Shown here: positions 20,051 through 28,740 of the stretch, in pieces | How positions within the stretch are numbered: position 1 is the stretch's first letter | How the letters are laid out: each line of letters opens with the position of its first letter | Assembly: GCA_965223355.1 (NCBI GenBank) | Contig: CBDCWE010000003.1 | Span: 3,162,001 to 3,226,000, forward strand | Length of the DNA: 64,000 nt | Direction: 5' to 3' | Source of the DNA: Tectiglobus sp965223355 | Lineage (GTDB): Bacteria > Pseudomonadota > Alphaproteobacteria > Rhizobiales > Hyphomicrobiaceae | The notes under the pieces: generated by a model | Database searches by the model: none | The model's input: only the letters and a program-made list of their open reading frames with translations | Told to the model about the DNA's origin: nothing | Translations under genes and position numbers: made by a program

Positions 20051-20148
20051 CTGCATCGCCTCCCCGCTGCCCGGCCGGCCGGAGCAACGCAGCTTTCGGT
20101 GGCCGGGCGGGTCAGCGGGATGGTTCGCGCCAAATCTGAAAGGCTATA
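20051..20148 (+). repeat. R3 repeat, best-preserved copy
   Basis: CTGCATCGCCTCCCCGCTGC opens the element; the arms CCCGGCCGGCC and GGCCGGGCGGG can pair; then AGCGGGATGGTTCGCGC and the tail TCTGAAAGGCTATAG complete it. It lies directly before an R1 remnant. Confidence 0.75.
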
Positions 20149-20195
20149 GATCATCGTGCGGTTGGTTGGAACCGATGTTGCGGTTGCAAGCCAAC
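20147..20195 (+). repeat. Diverged R1 left end (hairpin 1 remnant)
   Basis: Begins TAGATCATCGTGC, identical to the R1 left end, then continues into a diverged hairpin GTTGG...CCAAC around GGAACCGATGTTGCGGTT. Hairpin 2 is absent. It abuts an R3 copy. Confidence 0.6.
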
Positions 20196-20320
20196 GGACA
20201 ATGTTGCTCCAAAGCTGCTGGCCGCCACATCATACTGGAGGAGCGTCTCGAGGTTTGGCCGTGATCGAGCTCAAACCGGCGGAACTGCGCGAAACCATCA
20301 ATTTGGCTGGTAATTTTCTA

Positions 20321-20352
20321 AATTGCAGAATTGCAGAATTGCAGAATTGCGG
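20321..20352. repeat. 8-bp tandem repeat (AATTGCAG x4)
   Basis: Four consecutive units, AATTGCAG three times and AATTGCGG once. It lies 200 bp upstream of the adaptor/M50 operon. The rest of the 20196-20555 gap has no recognised gene. Confidence 0.9.
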
Positions 20353-20555
20353 ATTATTGCCCTTCAAAGCCCGGCGCGTCCACGAACCGTACACTCCTTA
20401 GGCCAATTGAAATCCAGGCACCGGACGATCTCTCCCAAACCGACAAACTTCCAGGATCGCTTCAATTCTTCCGCGATGTTTAACCGTGTCTTGCAGTCGG
20501 TCGGGGAAGATGCTGGCTGAACTGCCGTTGGAGCAGCATTGAGGCCAGAAGACAA

Positions 20556-21314
20556 ATGTTCCGAATAGCGATGGTGTTGCTGCTTGGCATGTCGATGCCG
20601 ACAGCGTTGGCCAGAGAAGCAAGCTTGAATGTTGACGACACGCTGCTGCCGCGCGGCGTCATGCGTGCGATCAAGCAGGCAACGATTGCCGTCGAATTCT
20701 CGGCACCGGTGCGCCGCGTCGCATACCGGGAAGGACAGGCCTTCAAAGCCGGTGACACGCTCGTGGCGTTTGACTGCCGCAAGCAGCAAGCCGAGTATGA
20801 TGCGGTCAGCGCCAAGCGGCGGGAAATGGAGCTCACGCTCGAGCACAATCGATATCTGAGCGACCGTGGTGCCATCGGCCAGCATGATATCGAGATTTCC
20901 AAAACTCGCGTCGCCAAGGCCACCGCGGAAGCCGAGGCACTTGCGCTGCGGTTGGAGCGGTGCACGATCAAGGCGCCGTTTGATGGCAGTGTCATCGAGC
21001 TGAGCATTTTCGAGCATGAACTGCCTGCCCCTGGCAAGCCGTTCATCAAGATCGTTGGAGCCCGCGACCGCGAGGTCGAGCTGATTGTACCGTCGAAGTG
21101 GCTCGTATGGCTCAAGTCAAAGGCAACCTTTGAGTTCAACGTCGAGGAAACCGGCAAGACCTACAAGGGCGCCGTCACGCGCATTGCGACCGCGGTCGAT
21201 CCGATCAGCCAAACGGTGAAGATCTTCGGCACGCTTGAGACGGCCGCCGATGTGTTGCCTGGAATGAGCGGCATCGCGAATTTTCCGCAAGTCGTACATT
21301 CCCGGGAGCAATGA
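20556..21314 (+). CDS. HlyD-family periplasmic adaptor subunit
   Basis: The 252-aa exported protein begins with a signal peptide (FRIAMVLLLGMSMPTALA). It then has the standard adaptor order: a first lipoyl half (PVRRVAYREGQAFKAGDTLV), an alpha hairpin (KQQAEYDAVSAKRREMEL to EAEALALRLERC), a second lipoyl half (TIKAPFDGSVIEL) and a beta-barrel domain. Adaptors of this kind bridge inner-membrane transporters and outer-membrane channels. It is the first gene of a three-gene unit; its TGA overlaps the next ATG (ATGA at 21311). No TolC-like or RND/ABC pump gene is adjacent, which is unusual. Confidence 0.88.
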   Translation: MFRIAMVLLLGMSMPTALAREASLNVDDTLLPRGVMRAIKQATIAVEFSAPVRRVAYREGQAFKAGDTLVAFDCRKQQAEYDAVSAKRREMELTLEHNRYLSDRGAIGQHDIEISKTRVAKATAEAEALALRLERCTIKAPFDGSVIELSIFEHELPAPGKPFIKIVGARDREVELIVPSKWLVWLKSKATFEFNVEETGKTYKGAVTRIATAVDPISQTVKIFGTLETAADVLPGMSGIANFPQVVHSREQ

Positions 21315-22735
21315 TGATGGCAGCCGTGGCGCTAAGCGCAGATCAGCAATCGGTTGACCAGTCGACCGCGACAGCGAGGCCCGTGTCGAGCGGTCCCAAA
21401 CACGTTGAAGGCGCCGCACTTGCCGCGCTGCAGCTGCTGCTCAGAGTGGAAAATGAGGCTCGCGAGGCTAAGAACCTGCAAGAGCTTTGCTTTCTCATCG
21501 CAAACGAAACGCGGAAGCTGACCCGGGCCAGGCAGATCTTCGTCGTTGAGTTGAGCCGTTCCGGGCAACCTCGTATTTTGGCTGTCTCGTCGGTCGCCAG
21601 CACGGATCGCAACTCTCCTCTCAATCAGTCCGTTGAAGGTTTGATCCGCTCGCTCGGCGCCAAACAGGGATTGTCCAAGGTCGCCGAATGCACACCCGAG
21701 GATCATTCGGATGCCGGTGTGCTTGCGACCTATCCACTCCGGCAGCTGGTTTGGCTGCCATTCAAAAGCCGCCGGGGCAGGACCTTCGGTGGCATCCTGC
21801 AGGCCCGTGAAACCGTGTGGAGCGAGCGTGATCTGGTTGTCAGCAAGCGGCTTGCGAACGCTTACGCACATGCGTGGGCCGCCCTTTCCAATCGCCGCGA
21901 GCCGGTTCGGCGCAGATTTCTTTCCCGTCGGGTCGCCGCGATCGCATGTGCGGTTATCGCGGCGCTGATGTTCGTGCCGGTGCCGATGACGGCTTTGGCA
22001 CCGTCCGAGATTGTGCCGCAATCACCGGGCATCGTCAGTGCGCCGATCGACGGTGTCATCGAGTTTGTTCGCGTCGAGCCGAACGCGCGGGTCAAGGCCG
22101 GCGACGTGCTGGTCGCCTTCGATGATACGACACTGCGCAACAAATTCGTTATCGCTGAGCGTGAAGTGCTGGTTGCGCGCGCGCGGTTGAAGCGCGCTAA
22201 CCAGTTGGCTTTCGAAGATCAGCGTGGCCGCCACGAACTTAGTATCTCCAAAGCAGAACTGGCCTTGCGGATCGCTGAGCGCAACTATGCCAAGGCGCTG
22301 CTGGATGAGTCCGTGGTGCGCGCGCAGCTCGATGGCATTGCTGCCTTTCGCGACAAGAAGGATCTGCTTGGTAAACCGGTCAGAACCGGTGAGCGGTTGT
22401 TGGCAATTGCGGACCCCAGCAAGGTGTTGGTGCGCATCAACATGCCGGTCGCGGACGGCTATATTCTGAAACCCGGTGCGCACGTCAAACTGTTTCTTGA
22501 TTCCGATCCGCTCAATCCGCTCGCGGCACGGATCGTGAGTGCGGATTACGAGGCCAAGGCGCTGGATGGGGCCCAGGTCTCGTTTCGCGCGCTTGCCGAG
22601 ATTGAGACAGAGCTGCCGGCACCGCCGCGGCTCGGCGTCAGAGGTACGGCACAGGTTTACGGCGACGATGTTGCTCTTGGGCTTTATCTGTTGCGCCGGC
22701 CGATTACCGCTGTTCGCCAGTGGATCGGCCTATGA
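21311..22735 (+). CDS. GAF-like domain fused to membrane-anchored HlyD-type adaptor
   Basis: The 474-aa protein has a cytoplasmic N-terminal region of about 200 residues that reads like a GAF sensor domain (LQELCFLIANETRKLTRARQ, VWLPFKSRRGRTFGGILQA, ERDLVVSKRLANAYAHAW). A membrane helix follows (VAAIACAVIAALMFVPVPM). The periplasmic part is an adaptor: APIDGVIEFVRVEPNARVKA, a short coiled coil and a barrel ending in LLRRPITAVRQWIGL. This places a possible signal-sensing module directly on a secretion adaptor. Ends overlap both neighbours by ATGA. The GAF assignment rests on pattern recognition only and the ligand is unknown. Confidence 0.8.
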   Translation: MMMAAVALSADQQSVDQSTATARPVSSGPKHVEGAALAALQLLLRVENEAREAKNLQELCFLIANETRKLTRARQIFVVELSRSGQPRILAVSSVASTDRNSPLNQSVEGLIRSLGAKQGLSKVAECTPEDHSDAGVLATYPLRQLVWLPFKSRRGRTFGGILQARETVWSERDLVVSKRLANAYAHAWAALSNRREPVRRRFLSRRVAAIACAVIAALMFVPVPMTALAPSEIVPQSPGIVSAPIDGVIEFVRVEPNARVKAGDVLVAFDDTTLRNKFVIAEREVLVARARLKRANQLAFEDQRGRHELSISKAELALRIAERNYAKALLDESVVRAQLDGIAAFRDKKDLLGKPVRTGERLLAIADPSKVLVRINMPVADGYILKPGAHVKLFLDSDPLNPLAARIVSADYEAKALDGAQVSFRALAEIETELPAPPRLGVRGTAQVYGDDVALGLYLLRRPITAVRQWIGL

Positions 22736-24882
22736 GCGAGGTCGGCGCGAGCGGCGATGACAAGTCACGGGTCAAGCTGGCGCGTTTGCGCCCTGAACTT
22801 TCGATCATTCGCGGTGCATCCAGCCGGGATACCGGTCGCGGCTGGATCATCTACGACCCGGTGCAGCATCGACATTTTCAGATCGACCAAGACGCCTACG
22901 ACATCCTTTCGGTTTGGTCGCAGTGCACATACGTCGATGAGCTGATGGCATGCGCCGGGGCGCGGTTCGAGACCGAACTCGACGATGATCAGGTTCTGAA
23001 ATTCCAGAGATTCCTCGAAGTCAACTGTCTCGTGACCGAGCCACGGGAAGGCGGCTGGCGCGCCTTTCACCAGGCTTCGGAACGCAAGTCGAAAGAGGTC
23101 GGCTTGTTCACGCGCCTCGCCCACAACTATCTCTTCTTTCGCATTCCATTGTTCAAACCGCACGGCTTTCTGTCGGCGACCCTGCCGTTGGTCGAGCCGA
23201 TCTATTCGCGTGCGTTCGCCTACCTGGTCATCGCTCTGGGAATGATCGGGCTTTACCTGTCGTCGCGGCAGTGGGATGCGTTCTTGAAGACGACGGACTA
23301 TTTGTTCAGTTGGCAAGGTTTGCTCCATTTCGGTGCCGCGTTGGTGTTTATCAAGGTGGTACACGAATTCGCCCATGCCTACACGGCAGTGCGTCACGGT
23401 TGTTTCGTGCCGACAATGGGCGTCGCGGTCATGCTGCTGACGCCGCTGCTTTACACCGATGTCACGGATGCCTGGAAGTTGCGGGACCGGCGCAAACGGT
23501 TGTCCATCGATGCGGCGGGTATTGTCGCGGAGCTGGGCGTGGCATGCATTGCGACATTTCTGTGGGCGTTCCTGCCGGACGGGCCGATGCGTAGCGCGGC
23601 GTTCATGCTGGCGACTGCCGGCTGGCTGATGAGTTTGGCGATCAACCTCAACCCGTTCATGCGGTTCGACGGCTACTATCTGTTCTCCGAACTCGTCGGC
23701 ATCGAGAACCTTCAGTCACGCGCATTCGCACTGTCGCGTTGGCGCTTGCGCGAGATACTGTTCGGGCTTGGTCAGCGGTGCCCGGAGTTGCTGCCGGCAA
23801 GGATTGTGAACACGATGATCCTGTGGGGCTGGGCAACCTGGATCTATCGTCTGCTCCTGTTTATTGGGATCGCCTTGTTCGTCTACGCCTACTGCTTCAA
23901 GGTGCTGGGCGTGATCCTGTTTGTTCTCGAGATCGTGTTTCTCATTGCCAAGCCCATATGGGCTGAACTGTCGGAGTGGTATGCGATGCGCAACAGAATC
24001 GTAAAATCGAAGCGTTGGATCACATCCGCAGGTATTGCAGCGTGTCTGTTGGCCATCGCCATTGTGCCGTGGTCACAAGCCGTGATGGTGCCTGCAATTC
24101 TGCAACTGAGCAGCACGCAAGACGTGCATGCCCCACGTCCAGCATTTGTTGCCGATGTGCATGTTGCAGTGGGGCAGAATGTCGTCGCCGGACAGGCACT
24201 CTTCACGCTGCATTCAAAAGAGATCGCAAACAAACTCGACAAGGCCGACACCGAACTGCGACTGGTCCGCTTGCGGCTCGGCCGCGGCAATGTCGATATG
24301 CTGGATCGCGAACAACGGCTGGTTCTCAAGCGCCGGCTGCTGGCGCTGGAAGCGAAACGTCTCGGCCTGCTGCAGGAGCGCTCGGAACTTGTCCTGCGGG
24401 CGCAAATCTCGGGGCGCGTTCTGGAGATCGATCAGGCCGTTCATAAGGGACGCTGGATCCAACCGGCCGACCGCCTGGCACTGATTGGGGATGTGACAAA
24501 GTTCGAGGTCAAGGGCTTTGTCGACGAGGATGACGTGTGGCGATTGGCGAATGGCGCCGACGGCCGGTTCGTACCCGATACGCCGCTTGCCAGGGCGATC
24601 GACGTCAAGTTGCGCGAAATCGCCGTCGGCGGTATTTCGGAACTGAACGTTCCAAGTCTGGCATCGGTGAACGGTGGGCCGATTGCGGTCGAGCGTGATC
24701 AGGACGGTCGGCTCGTTCCGACAAAAGGGCAATACCGCATGCGGCTCGATCTGATGTCTGCTCCCGCGTTCGACGGGTCGATCGATCGTGGGGTCATACA
24801 CCTCAACGGAACCCCGGAAAGTCTGTTCGCCAAATTCTGGCGCAGGACGCTGAACGTACTGGTCCGCGAGAGTGGTGCGTGA
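22732..24882 (+). CDS. Membrane M50 metalloprotease-like protein with PqqD-like N-terminus and HlyD-like C-terminus
   Basis: The 716-aa protein has three parts. Residues about 20-105 (PELSIIRGA, then YDPVQHRHFQIDQDAYDILS) resemble PqqD-type small domains that bind peptides in RiPP systems. The middle is a polytopic membrane region with the M50 site-2-protease zinc motif HEFAH (residues 211-215) and the third-ligand motif NPFMRFDGYY (Asp313). The C-terminal ~250 residues form a lipoyl/hairpin adaptor (PRPAFVADVHVAVGQNVVAG; QISGRVLEIDQAVHKGRW). Start 22732 overlaps the upstream stop by ATGA. This suggests proteolysis coupled to export of a peptide or protein; the substrate is not identified. 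Confidence 0.85.
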   Translation: MSEVGASGDDKSRVKLARLRPELSIIRGASSRDTGRGWIIYDPVQHRHFQIDQDAYDILSVWSQCTYVDELMACAGARFETELDDDQVLKFQRFLEVNCLVTEPREGGWRAFHQASERKSKEVGLFTRLAHNYLFFRIPLFKPHGFLSATLPLVEPIYSRAFAYLVIALGMIGLYLSSRQWDAFLKTTDYLFSWQGLLHFGAALVFIKVVHEFAHAYTAVRHGCFVPTMGVAVMLLTPLLYTDVTDAWKLRDRRKRLSIDAAGIVAELGVACIATFLWAFLPDGPMRSAAFMLATAGWLMSLAINLNPFMRFDGYYLFSELVGIENLQSRAFALSRWRLREILFGLGQRCPELLPARIVNTMILWGWATWIYRLLLFIGIALFVYAYCFKVLGVILFVLEIVFLIAKPIWAELSEWYAMRNRIVKSKRWITSAGIAACLLAIAIVPWSQAVMVPAILQLSSTQDVHAPRPAFVADVHVAVGQNVVAGQALFTLHSKEIANKLDKADTELRLVRLRLGRGNVDMLDREQRLVLKRRLLALEAKRLGLLQERSELVLRAQISGRVLEIDQAVHKGRWIQPADRLALIGDVTKFEVKGFVDEDDVWRLANGADGRFVPDTPLARAIDVKLREIAVGGISELNVPSLASVNGGPIAVERDQDGRLVPTKGQYRMRLDLMSAPAFDGSIDRGVIHLNGTPESLFAKFWRRTLNVLVRESGA

Positions 24883-24898
24883 TCGGCCGGCGGGCCAG

Positions 24899-25828
24899 TT
24901 ATCGTGGCCCGGCCAGCGGTTTGATCGCTTCGATGTGTTCCGGTCCAAGGCCGCAGCAGCCACCAACAATGCGCACGCCGGAATCGACCCAGCGGCGCGC
25001 AAACTCGGCGAACTCTGCCGGCGGAATGATGTTTTCGAAATTCCAGTTCGGCATCGTGAAATAGCCGGAGTCCGGATAGGCCATGAGCGGGCCGTTAAAC
25101 GTTGTGCTTAGAACATCCAGTGCATCACCAACCGTACTCGAAGCCGTATGCATGATGCCGGCGGCATCGATGTCGAAATCGTTGAGGATTGGCAGGATCT
25201 GTTCCAGCGGGATATCGCGGTGGCTGGCGTGGCTCAGGACCCGGCCGTCATCACGCTGCCGCGCGGCAATACCGACCCAAACCGGCAATTGAGAATGCAT
25301 GGCCGCCTCGAGGACCGGCCGCATGCGATCAGGATGATACATCATCTCGACTAGGATCAAGTCGCAGCCAGCCTCACGCAGCGCGGTACCGAGCCGCTTG
25401 GAAGACGCCAGTACTGCCGACGTCTCGGGCGTCGGCGATCGGTCGGACCGCGCCTCGCCGCGCGGTCGCGGCACCATGTGAGACATCGAACCGGCAACCA
25501 GGACATCGCCTTGAGCGCTGTCACGCCTGGCGGCGTGGGCGGCGGCCACGGCGGTGCGCACAATGACCTCGAAATGATCGCCGAACCCGGCGTGCTCGAG
25601 CATGATTGGCGCACTGCCGTAGGTATTGGCCGTGATGATCTCGGCGCCGGCGGCAATGTAGTCGCGGTGGATACCTTCGAGGATCTCCACGTTGCCAATG
25701 GTTGCCGGGCCGCACCAGGCGTTGGGGTCCATGGCGGCGCCCCGGCGTTCGAGCTCGGTGCCGACGCCGCCGTCCAGTAGTACGACGTCGCCGCGTCGCA
25801 CGCGTTCGATGGTTGCCTGATAGCCCAC
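24899..25828 (-). CDS. Homocysteine S-methyltransferase family protein
   Basis: The 309-aa protein matches the zinc-dependent methyltransferase fold of MmuM and betaine-homocysteine methyltransferase: LLDGGVGTELERRG at the N-terminus, ANTYGSAPIMLEHAG, and the C-terminal zinc ligands Cys291-Cys292 in VGGCCGLGPEHI. The third zinc ligand, normally Cys in a GxNC motif, is replaced by His227 (GIMHTASST), so the metal site or substrate may differ. GTG is the start; AGGAGAGG lies 7 nt upstream. It is divergent from a dimethylglycine dehydrogenase-like gene, consistent with methyl transfer from a betaine-like donor. Confidence 0.82.
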   Translation of the reverse strand: MGYQATIERVRRGDVVLLDGGVGTELERRGAAMDPNAWCGPATIGNVEILEGIHRDYIAAGAEIITANTYGSAPIMLEHAGFGDHFEVIVRTAVAAAHAARRDSAQGDVLVAGSMSHMVPRPRGEARSDRSPTPETSAVLASSKRLGTALREAGCDLILVEMMYHPDRMRPVLEAAMHSQLPVWVGIAARQRDDGRVLSHASHRDIPLEQILPILNDFDIDAAGIMHTASSTVGDALDVLSTTFNGPLMAYPDSGYFTMPNWNFENIIPPAEFAEFARRWVDSGVRIVGGCCGLGPEHIEAIKPLAGPR

Positions 25829-26243
25829 GTGTGCCTCTCCTGGTACCTACCGCCACTATTCTTCGGAACTTTGTCCATATTCAATCCGACGGTTAGCCCT
25901 GCGATGCAACCAGATTTTGCGCACGGTGGTGTGTGCGGCCATGAGATCGTGGCTTGGGGCGGCCGGTCGGCGGCAGCGGGATGGTGCGGGCACGGCCTGA
26001 CAGGCTATAGAGGACAACCCGAGACAAACCCAGCAAGCCGAATGACCGCATGACTGACCGTGCGCCCGACCAAGGCTCACGCGCTCGCCGCCGGGAGGAA
26101 CAGGAATTGGATGGCCATGTCGCAAAGAGAAAAGAACAGATCGGCAGCGGCGGGCCATAGTTGCGTGATCGCGTTCGACGGGTGCGGCTGCGCCAAATGC
26201 CGCCCAGACGCGTTGCCACCGGTCAAGCGAAGAGACTGAACAA
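25829..26243. other. 415-bp divergent intergenic region
   Basis: Separates the divergent methyltransferase and dehydrogenase genes. A diverged R3 copy occupies 25927-26010. No gene is supported here; the remaining sequence should contain both promoters but I see no strong match to a -35/-10 pair. Confidence 0.5.
25927..26010 (+). repeat. Diverged R3 repeat copy
   Basis: Shows GGCCGGTCGGCGGCAGCGGG, ATGGTGCGGGC and the tail CCTGACAGGCTATAG, aligned with the better copy at 20051-20148. Confidence 0.55.
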
Positions 26244-28664
26244 ATGCAAACACATGCCCGCGTCGTTGTTATCGGTGGTGGCCTGGTCGGCTGCAGCATC
26301 CTTTATCATTTGACCAAGCTTGGATGGTCCGATGTCGTGTTACTGGAGCGCGATGAACTGACGTCGGGCTCAACGTGGCACGCGGCGGCCGGGCTGCACG
26401 GGCTTCATGACAACAACAACATCACCAAGCTGCAATATTACACGATGAAGCTCTACAAGGAGCTTGAAGCCGAGACCGGTCAGGGCTGCGGTGTCTTTCA
26501 GCCAGGCACGCTCTATCTGGCGCAGACCACGGACCGGGAACACCAGCTGCGGATCCAGGCCGCAAAGGCGCGCTATTTCGGCTTCGACTTTCACGAACTC
26601 TCGATTGCCGAAGCGCGGGAACTGCATCCCCTTGTCGATTTCACCGGCATTCGATGTGTGATGCTGGAGCCGGACGGCGGCAATGTCGACCCGTCCGGTG
26701 TCACCCATGCCTATGCACGTGGCGCACGCAATCGTGGGGCGTCGATCCATCGCTTCACGCCGGTTACCGCGACCAATCCGCGGCCGGACGGCGGCTGGGA
26801 CGTGGTCAGCGACAACGGCACGATCCATGCCGACATCATCGTCAATGCCGCAGGACTGTGGGCGCGCGAGGTTGCGAAGCTGGCGGGTTTCGAATTGCCG
26901 TTGATGACCATGGAGCACCAGTATCTGGTGACCGAAAGCATTGCCGAGATTGCAGCGCTTGACCGGCGGTTGCCTTCGGTCGCCGATCGCGATGGCGAAT
27001 ACTATATGCGCCAGGAGGGCAGGGGGCTGTTGTTCGGGGCCTATGAGCGCGACGGCAGGTTGTGGGCGCCAGCGGGCACGCCGGCGGACTTCGGTCACGA
27101 ACTGTTACCGGACGATCTTGGTCGCATCGAAGAAAACTATATGCGTGCCTGTGCCCGTGTGCCGGTTCTCGGTGAAGCCGGCGTCAAGCGCGTGATCAAC
27201 GGACCGATGATCTGGTCGCCCGACAGTGCAGCACTGTTCGGGCCGGTCCCGGAGCTGAAGAACTACTACTGCTGCAACGGCATTATTCCGGGCTTCAGCC
27301 AGTCGGGCGGTCTCGGCATGCTGCTGGCGCAATGGATTGTCGAGGGTGAGACCGATCTCGATATGTTTGCGTGGGATGTTGCGCGCTACGGCAGCTGGGC
27401 CGACAAGTCCTTTGCAAAGGCCCGTGCCCTGGATTGCTACAGCCACCGCTTCAAGATCCACTATCCGTTCGAAGAGCGCGACGCAGGCCGACCGGTGCGC
27501 ACGCGACCGGCCTATCGGCGCCAACAGCAACTCGGCGCCGTCTTCGGTCTTAGCTACGGCTGGGAGCATCCGCTGTGGTATGCGCGCAACGGCGATGCGG
27601 CGGTCGACACCTACGGCTTCGAGCGCCAGAACTGGTTCGCGCCGATCGGTGCCGAATGCAACGCCCTGCGCAATGATGTCGGCATTATCGATGTTGCAAA
27701 CTTCGCCAAGTACGAAATCAAGGGCACAGGTTCTGGTGAGTGGCTGGATCGCATCATTGCCAACCGGGTTCCGCCTACGGTTGGTCGGTCCTGCCTGACG
27801 CCGCTGTTGAGTTTCAAGGGCGGGATTGCCGGCGATTTTACGCTGACGAAGCTTGACGAAGATCATTTCATGATGTTCGGCTCGGGCATCGCCGAGCGCT
27901 ACCACCAGCGCTTTTTCAATCATGTGCCACGGCCGGATACGGTCACGTTCCAATCGCGGACCGATGACATGGCCGGTTTCAACGTGGCCGGGCCGAAATC
28001 GCGTGCGCTTCTTGAACGGCTGACCGATGCCGACCTGTCGAATGACGCGTTCGCGTTCTTCCGGTCCCGGCGCATTAACGTCGCCGGCATCGAGACCGTG
28101 GCTTTGCGGGTGTCGTTTACCGGTGATCTCGGCTGGGAGCTTTATGTCCCGGAAGGCGATCAGCTGGCGCTGTTTGAAGCATTGCTCGATGCCGGGCGGG
28201 AATTCGGCGCGTGCCCGGTCGGTAGCCGTTCGCTGCTCAGCCTGCGCATCGAAAAGGGCTACGGCAGCTGGGGCCGGGAATATTCACCGGAGTACTGGCC
28301 GCAGGAAGTGGGCCTGGACCATCTGATCAAGGCGGACAAACCCGAGTTCATCGGCCGCGACGCCTATCTCGCCCACAAGGACAAGGCGCCGCGCGAGCAA
28401 CTGGTGATGCTTGAGATCGACGTCGACAATGCCGATGCCGTCGGTGGCGAGCCGGTTTTCACGAAGGACGGAGCGGCGGCGGGGCGGATCACGTCGGGGG
28501 CCTACGGCCACTATGTCGGCAGGTCTCTCGGCCTGGCGATGATCCGAACGGACCTGGTATCGGCGCAGTCCGAGTTCGATGTGGCCGTCATCGGCAAGCC
28601 ACACCGTGCGCGGCTCCTGGCCGGGCCGCCGTTCGATCCCGCGGGTGCGCGGCAACGGGCGTAG
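26244..28664 (+). CDS. Dimethylglycine/sarcosine dehydrogenase-like flavoprotein (DAO + GcvT)
   Basis: The 806-aa protein has an N-terminal FAD domain (VVIGGGLVGCSILYHLTKLG), the segment SGSTWHAAAGLHG whose His is the covalent FAD attachment site in this family, a central FAO-type linker and a C-terminal GcvT-like tetrahydrofolate-binding aminomethyltransferase domain (DMAGFNVAGPKSRALLERL, then GDLGWELYVPEG). Such enzymes oxidise an N-methyl group and pass formaldehyde to THF as 5,10-methylene-THF. Substrate may be dimethylglycine, sarcosine or another N-methyl amine. It is followed 76 bp later by the MmgE/PrpD gene, probably one operon. Confidence 0.9.
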   Translation: MQTHARVVVIGGGLVGCSILYHLTKLGWSDVVLLERDELTSGSTWHAAAGLHGLHDNNNITKLQYYTMKLYKELEAETGQGCGVFQPGTLYLAQTTDREHQLRIQAAKARYFGFDFHELSIAEARELHPLVDFTGIRCVMLEPDGGNVDPSGVTHAYARGARNRGASIHRFTPVTATNPRPDGGWDVVSDNGTIHADIIVNAAGLWAREVAKLAGFELPLMTMEHQYLVTESIAEIAALDRRLPSVADRDGEYYMRQEGRGLLFGAYERDGRLWAPAGTPADFGHELLPDDLGRIEENYMRACARVPVLGEAGVKRVINGPMIWSPDSAALFGPVPELKNYYCCNGIIPGFSQSGGLGMLLAQWIVEGETDLDMFAWDVARYGSWADKSFAKARALDCYSHRFKIHYPFEERDAGRPVRTRPAYRRQQQLGAVFGLSYGWEHPLWYARNGDAAVDTYGFERQNWFAPIGAECNALRNDVGIIDVANFAKYEIKGTGSGEWLDRIIANRVPPTVGRSCLTPLLSFKGGIAGDFTLTKLDEDHFMMFGSGIAERYHQRFFNHVPRPDTVTFQSRTDDMAGFNVAGPKSRALLERLTDADLSNDAFAFFRSRRINVAGIETVALRVSFTGDLGWELYVPEGDQLALFEALLDAGREFGACPVGSRSLLSLRIEKGYGSWGREYSPEYWPQEVGLDHLIKADKPEFIGRDAYLAHKDKAPREQLVMLEIDVDNADAVGGEPVFTKDGAAAGRITSGAYGHYVGRSLGLAMIRTDLVSAQSEFDVAVIGKPHRARLLAGPPFDPAGARQRA

Positions 28665-28675
28665 ATCGCGGCCGC

Positions 28676-28725
28676 CTGGCAGCCTTTGAGGCTAGGCTCG
28701 AACCATCCCGCTGCAGCGGCAACAG
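28676..28725 (-). repeat. R3 repeat core, reverse orientation
   Basis: On the minus strand it reads AGCGGGATGGTTCGAGCC followed by CTCAAAGGCTGCC. It lies in the short gap between the dehydrogenase and MmgE/PrpD genes. Confidence 0.5.
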
Positions 28726-28740
28726 ACAACAGGTTTGCTT

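Noticed and set aside
20323..20520. Possible small precursor peptide before the adaptor/M50 operon
   Set aside because: The 65-codon frame starts inside an 8-bp tandem repeat, has no good ribosome-binding site and no leader/core pattern.
27105..27953. 282-codon frame antisense to the DAO/GcvT gene
   Set aside because: Shadow frame of a well-supported flavoprotein.
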